A stretch of DNA of 64,000 nucleotides. It comes from Cantharellus purpuraceus (lineage: Eukaryota; Basidiomycota; Agaricomycetes; Cantharellales; Hydnaceae). The translations under genes were made by a program, and so were the position numbers. Below the pieces are notes generated by a model. The model was not told where the DNA came from. It did not search any database and saw nothing but the letters and a program-made list of their open reading frames with translations. The stretch lies in contig JALBUN010000007.1 of the NCBI GenBank assembly GCA_025174535.1, positions 310,001 to 374,000 on the forward strand. Reading direction: 5' to 3'. This document shows, piece by piece, positions 35,375-44,837 of this stretch (within the stretch, counting starts at the first letter, position 1; the number at the start of each line of letters is the position of its first letter).

Positions 35375-36807
35375 TGTATGGGAACCACCTTTTCCCTATC
35401 AAATTCCATTTATGCAGCACCAATGTGCTATTCTTTGCTTTTCCATTCCTAAATATCAGCATATATTTGGTGCTTGTACCTGGAATGGACTTATTCAAAT
35501 ATTCTCTATTTTTCCATATTTTTCCAGGAATATTCCATGCAGAACTCGGCCCAGAATCATTTATTTCTGCTGCGCTACAGTTGTGGACCCATAGGCGCCC
35601 ACAAACCTTCACACAGCTGGCTCTCCACCTTTGGACCAGGCATTTGGCCTGAATTCAAGCTCAGATGTCTCTGATCAATAAATATTCTGTAACTTAACAA
35701 CCACAGCCTCTCAGGGCACTATTTTCCATGCAGATCATCACCTGCAATGTGGCTATCCATGGCTGTCCAAACCAGTGCAGAAAACAGGGTGGACACCCTT
35801 CTTTTTGCCTGATCAGTGCCTAGTTCAGGGATCAGATCAGCTGATGGGTGATCAGATCAGGTGATTGCCTTGGAATATTCTACCCCTTTCCATAACATTC
35901 CAGCTGTTTCCTCCTATTATTAGATAGAACTTTCCAGAACCATTATTCAGCTCCTGATCAGTGTTAGTCCCGTGATCAGAACCTGTGATTGGCTTGGAAT
36001 ATTCTACCCCTTTCTTCCACCTTCCACAACCTTCCAGTAGTTTCCATCTATTAATAGGTAGAATATTCCAGAAGCATTAGTCAGCCCCTGTAAATACAAT
36101 ATATAAGGAGGCCATTCTGCCTCTGAAAGAATAACATATCCATCATATTCTACCCATCTTCTGCACACCAGTATGACTAGAGTGACATACAGTGTCATCC
36201 TCTATCTCAGTGACTGTTGATTACCAGTTCAAGGATCTTTTACAGTTGTGTAACTGTACTTGATTGCACTCAAAGTAGTGATATTCCTGCTTTGGGCATG
36301 AGTGTAGTATCTACCTCACGTGACTACGAATCTACAGGGTGAGATTGTCTGTCAATAGTCCTGCCATTAGTGCTCTTGTTTAAGTTACTAGTGTGTACTG
36401 CCTTTGCAGAGCATTAGAAGCTTGAACTCATGTGAAGCAGTTGCTAGACTACTTCACACATTGCTGTTACCCGCTTCTGAGTGCCACTGGTTGGACGGTT
36501 GGATTCATCCACCTACTTCCTTTAGCCTCTAAGTGCATTCCCCTCTTTTTGGAATATCTGGACCCCTAAGTGTCCATGAACTCTAGACTCTGGAAGTCTT
36601 ATTCATTTCTTGCTGCTAAGAAACATATTACCTTTCTGCGTATAGTCTGCATTGACCAATACAAAGGATTGTAACCAAAGTACAAATGTTAAATTGTTTC
36701 TGGAGTTGTGCTGCAGCAGGGTTTGATATTCTTCTCAGCTGTTCATTCACGGAATTGTGGTGATTTAGAGTTTGCCCTAACACCATAATTTTGCAGGTTC
36801 CAAAACA
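35375..36807 (+). repeat. Family A1 LTR
   Basis: 1,433 bp with ends TGTATGGG and CCAAAACA. Upstream of the TATA element (AATATATAAGG at about 36098-36108) lies a cluster of TGATCA/GATCAG repeats (35805-35985) in place of the TGACTCA array of A2. Left flank is gypsy-B gag read on the minus strand; right flank is gypsy-B RT on the plus strand, beginning ATATT, which matches the duplication expected from the flank of the inverted partner at 33352. Confidence 0.8.
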
Positions 36808-36966
36808 ATATTCAGATAACAAAGAAGAGCATCGGACACATGTCTGAGAGGTACTCCAACATCTCTGAAAACATGGCCTCTTTGCCCATGCCGACAAATG
36901 TGAATTCCACTCCAACTCAGTCGAGTATCTAGGCTATATCCTCTCCCCTGCAGGACTGACAATGTC
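36808..36966 (+). pseudogene. gypsy-B reverse transcriptase, middle fragment
   Basis: Starts ATATTCAGATAAC, giving YSDNKEEHRTHV, and continues KHGLFAHADKCEFH-like sequence and VEYLGYILSPAGLTMS, the standard chromovirus RT region just after YLDD. Stops inside are explained by CGA to TGA changes. Interrupted after 36966 by an A2 solo LTR. Confidence 0.8.
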
Positions 36967-38410
36967 TGTATGGGAACTGGTTTTCCCTTAAAAAGATCTT
37001 GTTTAAAGTCCCGAAACTGTACAATTCCGCTTAAAATATCAGCATATATCTGCTGCTTTCTCTTGATTCAGGGCCATTCAAATATTCTCTATTTTTTCAT
37101 ATTTTTTCGGGAATTTTCCATGCAGAAATGAGTCTACAAACTTATTGTTCTGCTGGGCGAAGTTTTGGGACCCACATGGACCCACAAACCTTCGCAGATG
37201 TCAGCAGCCCCAAGGTCAGCCGGAGTCACCCGGACAACTGACTCATTTTCAATCACATGACTCATTTCAATCTCCGACTCAATCTGGTCACCACTGCCAG
37301 TAAATCCTCAATATCTTTGCAACCACTGCACCTCCTGACTCCATTTTCAGTGGAGAGTTCAATAGAAGCCATGCCTACCCATAGCTGTGCTAATCAGCCT
37401 GGGAAACGAAGTATTGACCGAGTTATTTGAGTAATGGTGACTCATGCAATGACTCCTGCCATGACTCATGCTATGACTCCTTCCATGACTCATACCATGA
37501 CTCCTGTGATTACTCATACTATGACTCCTGCTCTGAGTCACACTATGACTCCATCCATGACTCATGCCCTGAGTCAGAGCAAATCCAAGCAGCTCATTGG
37601 CTAGGAAACTTCCACCCCCTTCTCACATATTCCACTAGCTTCCAGTAGTTTCCATCTATTAATAGGTAGAAGTTTCCAGTAGTATTAGTCAGCTCCTGTA
37701 AATACAATATAAAAGGAGCCCATTCTGCCTCTGAATAAATAACCATTTCTACCCCATCATTTGCACATCAGTGTGACTAGAGTGACATACAGTGTCATCC
37801 TCTATATCTCAGTAACTGTTGATTGTCCAGTTCAAGGGTCGCTTACAGTTGTGTAACTGTATTCGATTGCACTCGAAGTAGTGATTGTCCTGCTTTGGGC
37901 GTGAGTGTAGTATCTACCTCACGTGACTACGAATCTACAGGGTGAGATTGTCTGTCGATAGTCCTGCCATTAGTGCTCTTGTTTAAGTTACTAGTGTGTA
38001 CTGCCTTTGCAGAGCATTAGAATCTTGAACTCGTGTGAAGCAGTTGCTAGACTACTTCACACATCGCTGTTACCCGCTTCAGAGTGCCACTGGTTGGACG
38101 GTCGGATTCATCCACCTACTTCCTCTAGCCTCTAAGTGCATTCCCCTCTTTTTGGAATATCTGGACCCCTAAGCGTCCGTGAACTCTAGACTCTGGAAGT
38201 CTTATTCATTCCCTACTGCTAAGAAACGTATTACCTTCCTGCGTATCGTCTGCATTGACCATTACAACGGATTGTAACCAAAGTACAAACGTTAAATCGT
38301 TTCTGGAGTTGTGCTGCAGTAGGATTTGATATTCTTCTCAGCTGTTCATTCACGGAATTGTGGTGATTTAGAGTTTGCCCTAACACCATAATTTTGCGGG
38401 TTCCAAAACA
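36967..38410 (+). repeat. Family A2 solo LTR
   Basis: 1,444 bp, TGTATGGGAACTGG to GGGTTCCAAAACA, flanked by the 5-bp target duplication ATGTC (36962-36966 and 38411-38415). It splits the gypsy-B RT frame, and the frame resumes at SDDKIKAIQEWPE after it. TATA box TATAAAAGG at 37708. Confidence 0.9.
37240..37575 (+). promoter_or_regulatory. Array of TGACTCA (Gcn4/AP-1-type) sites in A2 U3
   Basis: Eight exact TGACTCA/TGAGTCA heptamers on either strand: two near 37240-37265 and six in a short-period tandem array at 37438-37575, mixed with near-miss TGACTCC repeats. TGACTCA is the consensus of fungal bZIP factors of the Gcn4/Cpc1 and AP-1 type. The array ends about 130 bp upstream of the LTR TATA box (TATAAAAGG, 37708). 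Enhancer function is inferred. Confidence 0.6.
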
Positions 38411-39370
38411 ATGTCTGATGACAAAATCAAAGCCATACAGGAATGGCCAGAACTGCAGAAAGCCAAAGACATACAGTCGTTCTTGGGGTTCACCAACTTC
38501 TACCACCACTTCATTTACGGCTACTCCGATATCACTGTTCTGCTCACCTGACTCACTAGGAAGGGTACCCAATGGAATTTCACTGACGAATGTAGACAGA
38601 GCTTTGAGACCTTGAAGAAGGCCTTTACTTCCACTCCAATACTGACTCATTGGGTTCCAGACACTCCTATCCTATTAGAGACTGATGCCTCCAACTATGC
38701 ACTTGCTGTGATCCTGTCCATCATCTGGAGAGATGATGGACAAGCCCATCCAATTGCTTTTCACTTGTGTACATTTATGCCCCCCAAACTGAACTATGAT
38801 GTCCATGACAAAGAGCTCCTTGCCATATATGAAGCCTTCCGGATATGGAGACACTACCTCAAAGGCCCCTCCAATCTGGTGGACATCATAATGGACCACA
38901 AGAACTTGGAATACTTCTCAACAATGAAACTACTCACCTGGAGACAAGTCCGATGGTCTGAATACCTTTCTCAGTTCAACCTCGTTATCCGTTTCCGTCC
39001 TGGTCAACTCAGAGCAAAGCCAGATGCATTAACTAGACACTGGAACGTCTACCCTAAAGAGGGAAGTAGCGACTATGCCACTGTAAACCCACACAACTTT
39101 TGTCCTGTGTTCACTAACAAGCAGCTGGCATTGTCCCTACGGGCATCCACCCTCATGACTCCCACCCTCCGAGCTGTCACCATTATGGATATCGACCAAC
39201 TCTGCTCTGACATCCGCTCATCTCTCTGATCCAATCCTGTTGCAGTTAAACACTTGGACAACCCTTCCAATCTGAAGTGGTCACTTGACCCTGAAGGACA
39301 CCTCCAACACAACAACCAGATATACATCCCCAATGCCAACAGTCTCTGACTCCAAGTTTTGCAGTATTAC
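38411..39370 (+). pseudogene. gypsy-B RT end and RNase H
   Basis: Continues pol: SDDKIKAIQEWPELQKAKDI, QSFLGFTNFYHHFI, then RNase H starting TPILLETDASNYALAVILS, FMPPKLNYDVHDKELLAIYE, VDIIMDHKNLEYFSTMKLLT, RQVRWSEYLSQFNLVIRFRP and ADALTR-like KPDALTRHW. The catalytic Asp of TDAS, the Glu of DKELLAI and the Asp of MDHKNLE are kept. In-frame stops at 38549 and 39227 and one near 39347 are TGA at sites where CGA is expected. Ends at LQVLQYY where an A2 LTR is inserted. Confidence 0.88.
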
Positions 39371-40799
39371 TGTATGGGAACTGGTTTTCCCTTAAAAAAG
39401 ATCTTGTTTAAAGTCCCAAAACTGTACAATTTCGCTTCATGGCCTTAAAATATCGGCATATATGTGCTGCTTTCTCTTGATTCAGGGCCATTCAAATATT
39501 CTCTATTTTTTCATATTTTTTTGGGAATTTTCCATGCAGAAATGAGTCTACAAACTTATTGTTCTGCTGGCGAAGTTTTGGGACCCACATGGACCCACAA
39601 ACCTTCGCAGATGTCAGCAGCCCCAAGGTCAGCCGGAGTCACCCGGACAACTGACTCATTTTCAATCACATGACTCATTTCAATCTCCGACTCAATCTGG
39701 TCACCACTGCCAGTAAATCCTCAATATCTTTGCAACCACTGCACCTCCTGACTCCATTTTCAGTGGAGAGTTCAATAGAAGCTGTGCCTACCTATAGCTG
39801 TGCTGATCAGCCTGGGAAACGAAGTATTGACCGAGTTATTTGAGTAATGGTGACTCATGCAATGACTCCTGCCATGACTCATACCATGACTCCTGTGATT
39901 ACTCATACTATGACTCCTGCTCTGAGTCACACTATGACTCCATCCATGACTCATGCCCTGAGTCAGAGCAAATCCAAGCAGCTCATTGGCTAGGAAACTT
40001 CCACCCCCTTCTCACATATTCCACTAGCTTCCAGTAGTTTCCATCTATTAATAGGTAGAAGTTTCCAGTAGTATTAGTCAGCTCCTGTAAATACAATATA
40101 AAAGGAGCCCATTCTGCCTCTGAATAAATAACCATTTCTACCCCATTATTTGCACATCAGTGTGACTAGAGTGACATACAGTGTCATCCTCTATATCTCA
40201 GTAACTGTTGATTGTCCAGTTCAAGGGTCGCTTACAGTTGTGTAACTGTATTCGATTGCACTCAAAGTAGTGATTGTCCTGCTTTGGGCATGAGTGTAGT
40301 ATCTACCTCACGTGACTACGAATCTACAGGGTGAGATTGTCTGTCGATAGTCCTGCCATTGATGCTCTTGTTTAAGTTACTAGTGTGTACTGCCTTTGCA
40401 GAGCATTAGAATCTTGAACTCGTGTGAAGCAGTTGCTAGACTACTTCACACATTGCTGTTACCCGCTTCAGAGTGTCACTGGTTGGACGGTCAGATTCAT
40501 CTGCCTACTTCCTCTAGCCTCTAAGTGCATTCCCCTCTTTTTGGAATATCTGGACCCCTAAGCATCTGTGAACTCTAGACTCTGGAAGTCTTATTCATTC
40601 CCTACTGCTAAGAAACATATTACCTTCCTGTGTATCGTCTGCATTGACCATTACAACGGATTGTAACCAAAGTACAAACGTTAAATCGTTTCTGGAGTTG
40701 TGCTGCAGTAGGATTTGATATTCTTCTCAGCTGTTCATTCACGGAATTGTGGTGATTTAGAGTTTGCCCTAACACCATAATTTTGCGGGTTCCAAAACA
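39371..40799 (+). repeat. Family A2 solo LTR
   Basis: 1,429 bp with target duplication ATTAC (39366-39370 and 40800-40804). Same structure as 36967-38410 but with a shorter TGACTCA array (seven sites), lacking one repeat block of about 24-30 bp. It splits gypsy-B pol between RNase H and integrase. Confidence 0.9.
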
Positions 40800-42056
40800 A
40801 TTACCATGATCACCCAATCTCTGGCCATTTTGGGCAAAATCGCACACAAGGGTTAATCTGACGAGACTACGTATGGCCAAAAATGCGAGAATACATTCAA
40901 CACTACTATAACTCTTGTACCACGTGTATGCGCTCAAAATCGCAAAGGCACAAACCCTACGGAACGCTTAAGCAACTTCCAGTCCTGGAGCAACCATGGA
41001 ACTCCATCTCTATGGATTTCATAGAGAAACTCCCCCCATCACTCAGATATGACACCATACTTGTGATTGTCAACAGGTTCACTAAACAGTCACTCTTCAT
41101 TCCGACGCATGACACCATCACCTCCGCCTCACTAGCTAAGTTGTTTGTTCTCCACGTATTTTCTAAACACGGAGTCCCATCGCATGTCACGTCTGATTGG
41201 GGCTCAGAGTTCGTCTCCTCCTTCTTCCACACATTAGGAAAGGCTCTCAACATGAAGCTTCATTTCACCTCTGGATACCATCCTGAAGGAGACAGACAAA
41301 CGGAATGAATGAATCAGTCCCTGGAACAATATCTCCAAGTCTATTGTAACTATCAACAGGACAACTGGGCTGATCTACTTCTGATCGCAGAGTTTGCCTA
41401 CAACAATGCTCCGAACATGACTACCAGCATCTCTCCATTCTTTGCTAATAAAGGCTACCATCCGAACATCTCCATCCACCCCAAGAAGGAACTCGCCTCC
41501 ACCAAAGCCCACCAATTCATAACTGACCTCAACCAACTACACCAACATCTCCGAGAAACCATCTCCAATGCTCAGAAACAATACCAAGTCTCTGCGGACT
41601 GACACCACATTCCAGCTCCAGACCTGCAGATCAGAGACAAAGTATTCATTAAGGCCAAACACTTCCGGACCACCCGTCCATCGAAGAAACTCTCTGAGAA
41701 ATACTTAGGTCCTTCACCCTCCACCTCCTGGACCACTTCTGAGCAGTTCACCCGGTCTCCCATATATCAATGCTTGAACCTGCTACTACAAACAAGATCT
41801 CCGGTCACATGCAACCTCCACCTCCTCCGATCATCATCGAAGGAGATAACGAATATGAGATATCTGAGATCCTGGACTCAAAGATCGATCGTTGATACAA
41901 GTGCAAGCTCCAGTACCTAGTCAAATGGACTGGATATGAAGGCACCAATGAAGAGTCCTCATGGATCTCCACATCCAAACTCAATCACACATCTGAATCT
42001 GTCTCTGATTTTCACTCTGCTTATCCAGACAAACCTGGCCCTCTTATGAATCTTTA
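40800..42056 (+). pseudogene. gypsy-B integrase and chromodomain
   Basis: Zinc-finger region HDHPISGHFGQNRT with CTTCMRSKSQRHKPYG; core SISMDFIEKLPPSLRYDTIL (first Asp), VTSDWGSEFVSSFF (second Asp), YHPEGDRQTE followed by TGA; then QDNWADLLLIAEFAYNNAPN, KLSEKYLGPSPS and a chromodomain-like KCKLQYLVKW-type segment (KLQYLVKWTGYEGTN region read through a frame break). Ends AYPDKPGPLMNL at 42056. Stops at CGA-derived TGA and one frameshift (about 41740-41900) disable it. Only about 160 bp separate its end from the end of the antisense gene. Confidence 0.85.
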
Positions 42057-42216
42057 AGTTCCATTACTGATGCTAATTATATTATTTTGCATGAACATTT
42101 CATTACAAAGTCACAAAGGAAATTACAAGTCTACCCCAAACTCCAAAGGAATCTCACTCCACCCCATTTTTCTCCGCTCCAAAATATTATAATCAAAATC
42201 ATTTTCATTTTTCAAG

Positions 42217-44040
42217 TTATACATTGCGTTTCCTTCCCTTCCCCTTGTCTACCTCAGGCTCCATCTCTGACTCATCATCACTCTCTACATCTGACACCCA
42301 ATCTTTCTCATCCCCCATGTCTGAATCCTCATCCAAGGGGGCCATGAACTTCCACAGCCGACACAACTCAGCAGTCCGCCGACCCTCCAGAACCTCCTTC
42401 CGTTTCATTGTCTTCACCAACTCCACTAACAACCCCTCAGTCCGCCAGAGGTGCTCCTACTGAAGGTTAACCAGCCAGATAAGCTGGCCCACAGTACTGT
42501 TGGACGCAGAGACACACCCCATACCTGTGCCAGTCATTGCTCCTTCCAATCCGACACCGCTACCCCCAGCTGCCACAGCACCCATCTCCATCCGCCACTT
42601 TTTGGTTGGATGACCTTCTGATTCTTTCTCCGCCCCTCCTTGTACCACTAGTCAGGGCTTGACACTCCAACTTCAGGGATCAAACTTTCCATCGATCCTA
42701 CACCCTCTTTTCCGACCCCAACAACAATCACAGGACCAAAGGCAGCAAGTTGGGCCAGTAGGCCACACACACTCTATGCCCGTGTCATGACACAAGTCAC
42801 AGATTACACCAGGCCTGCCAAATGGCTCCGTCGGCGCCAGAGCCTTGGGTGGTCTGCTCCTTCTCAATGTGGCCTCCAAGTGCTCCCTCTCCTCCTCCTT
42901 GTCCTGCTGTTCAGCCGCCACCTTCTCCATCTCATGCTTGCGAAGCTGGATTGCTGACCTAGCAACACACAGCTCCTTCTTACGAGCCGCCAATACACGA
43001 TTCTCCGCTTTGCACCATATGACCCTCCGGTCCACCTCCCGCTTCTCCGTATCAGCACTCAGGTGCGCCTTCAATGAAAAAACCATGACCTTGAGGTTCT
43101 TCTTGGTGGTAGCAGCATAGAGCTCCGCCCTTTTGCGAGCTTCAACCGTGGATACCCAAGCCATCTCCTCATAGCAATTCAAGGTCAGATCTGGCTCCAT
43201 ATCCGTCCCAACATCCACACCTGCCTCAGGCTCTGCATTTGCATCAAGCTCCATATTGGCATTGGGATCCGCCTCCACCTCCACCCTCTCCACCTCTGCC
43301 GCATCATCTTCTTCAGCTGCACCCACCACAAATAACGGCCATGACCGCAGATGTAATGGCGAATCCACTGGAGGGACAGTTGTCAGACGGGTCAACTCCG
43401 TCTGTGTGATTGAGATAATGGTGACCTCAGGGGTTCCTGCCCATATTGGCACACTTGGGCTCCCTGAGTGACTAATTGCCCCTGCCCCGGTCACCTCCTC
43501 CTCTACCTCCATGGTGGCTTCAAGCTTGTGCGCCTGCTCTTCCACTTCCTTCAGCCTCGCAGCTGCAAGCTCCCTGACCCTGCAGGCTCGCTCAGCTTTT
43601 GCTTCTTCCTCCTCCTCCTTCCATCTCTGCTCCTCCTCCTCCTCCTTCCATCTCCATTCCACCTCCTCCTCCTCCTTCCATCTCCATTCCACCTCCTCCT
43701 CTTCCTTCCATCTCCATGCCACCTCCTCCTCCTCCTTCCATCTCCATGCCACCTCCTCCTCCTCCTTCCATCTCCATGCCACCTCCTCCTCCTCCTTCCA
43801 TCTCCATTCCACCTCCTCCTCCACCTTCCATCTCTGTTCTGCCTCCTCCTCCACCTTCCGTCTCTGCTCTGCCTCCTCCTCCACCTTCCGTCTCTGTTCT
43901 GCCTCCTCCTCCTCCTTCCGTCTCCATTCTGCCTCCTCCTCCTCCTTCCATCTCCGCTCCTCTTCCTCTTCCTTCTGTCAGGCCAGGAGCAACTGCTCGA
44001 GCTCAGCCACACTCATGTTTGCCAAAGGATTTGACATCAT
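42217..44040 (-). pseudogene. Antisense accessory gene of gypsy-B, Zn2Cys6-like, broken
   Basis: Counterpart of the gene at 27362-28328. One continuous minus-strand frame of about 608 codons starts at ATG 44038-44040 (MMSNPLANMSVAELEQLLLA) and ends at 42217, crossed by four stops (near 43978, at 42673, near 42650 and at 42457); three are TGA, as produced by CGA to TGA. N-terminal half: a repeat helix of about twelve 10-residue units (EEEEVAWRWK type), then a mixed charged helix. C-terminal part: cysteine module ICDLCHDTGIEC ... CDCCWGRKRGC with spacing C-x2-C-x6-C-x12-C-x2-C-x6-C, then a helical LLVELVKTMKRKEVLEG segment and an acidic, finally basic tail. It starts 138 bp from the 3' LTR and runs tail to tail with pol. 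Confidence 0.7.
43600..43975 (-). repeat. Tandem 30-bp repeat inside the accessory gene
   Basis: About twelve imperfect 30-bp units, plus-strand form CCACCTCCTCCTCCTCCTTC plus CATCTCCATG. On the minus strand each unit encodes ten residues, EEEEVAWRWK with E/A/Q/R variants. All unit lengths keep the frame, so the expansion happened while, or in a way that, the protein frame stayed open. The long plus-strand Ser/Pro frames here are shadows of the repeat. Confidence 0.8.
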
Positions 44041-44068
44041 TGAGGATAAGACCTCAATCATGCCCCTC

Positions 44069-44077
44069 CTTTTATAT
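44069..44077 (-). promoter_or_regulatory. TATA box of the gypsy-B antisense gene
   Basis: On the minus strand ATATAAAAG lies about 30 bp upstream of the ATG at 44040, between that ATG and the 3' LTR. It supports a separate promoter for the antisense gene inside the element. Function is inferred from sequence and spacing only. Confidence 0.45.
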
Positions 44078-44178
44078 GTCTCCAGACCCCCAGTATAACT
44101 CTGACTGCGCCCAACTGTCTCACCTATTCAATCCATGGACATGAGGCCTCAGGGGCTCGGCCTTAAATGGAGAGATAC

Positions 44179-44258
44179 TGTTATGACTATATTCATTAAT
44201 GCCCAGATCCCCATCCAATCCAGTCAGATCCCCATGCATATGAAATCTATAGCCTCAA
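44179..44258 (+). repeat. 3' LTR of gypsy-B, truncated
   Basis: TGTTATGACTATATTCATTA start, matching the LTR at 24663 for about 80 bp, then diverging at 44259. A purine-rich stretch (AATGGAGAGATA) sits directly before it, as a polypurine tract should. It marks the 3' end of the element whose pol and antisense gene lie to the left. Confidence 0.7.
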
Positions 44259-44837
44259 TGAGAGCTGTCAACCTTGATCAACAGTTGTGAAATGTGCTGA
44301 ATAGTTATCAGTGCATATGAGTGGTGGGTCTTTCAGGAGATACCCAATGGGCACCTCAAGAGGATACTCCCCACCACAGGGAGCAATCTGCTGACCCTAA
44401 AAGGTCAATGCATCCCAGATCAACTAAATACAATTGATCCAATCAATGGCATCACTCATATGGTACAAGTAGCCATAGTCATTAATAAAGATACAGACCC
44501 AGAGAAGTCTGTACTTGCCAAAGGCGGCATAAATTATCACCCCCTGATCAATACTCAGGAGGTGTAGATCTTGAAGAATTTGAGGTTGTTGTAGCAGGAA
44601 TGCTACAATGGCTGAAGATGAATAATGTTCTCAGACCATCAAGTACAAAGCTTCAACTACTGTACTTAGGCACTCATCTTAAAGGCAAGGCCCAGGAATG
44701 GTTCTACAGAAATGTAGAACACTATGATAGGGCAGTCCAAGACTGGACCCTAGAGACTGCAATCCTTGGATTGCAGCATAGATCCCTACATACACTGATG
44801 CATCATCATGCATCAAATAAGTTACTCTGTGGTGCAG
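44259..44837 (+). pseudogene. Gag-like fragment of another LTR element
   Basis: The right part (about 44585-44830) reads MLQWLKMNNVLRPSSTKLQL, YLGTHLKGKAQEWFYRNVEH and WTLETAILGLQHRSLH, the pattern of a gypsy Gag found in many agaricomycete elements (helix, GTYLEG-like, AQ/LQW..., W.FE....L..RF). The left part (44259-44580) is weakly coding and unassigned. Cut on the right by the gypsy-C LTR at 44838. Confidence 0.5.

Noticed and set aside
43468..44144. Plus-strand Ser/Pro/Leu-rich frames of 180-195 codons
   Set aside because: Three overlapping frames open together over the 30-bp tandem repeat; this is what a stop-free repeat yields. Only the minus frame has a start, TATA box and Cys module.
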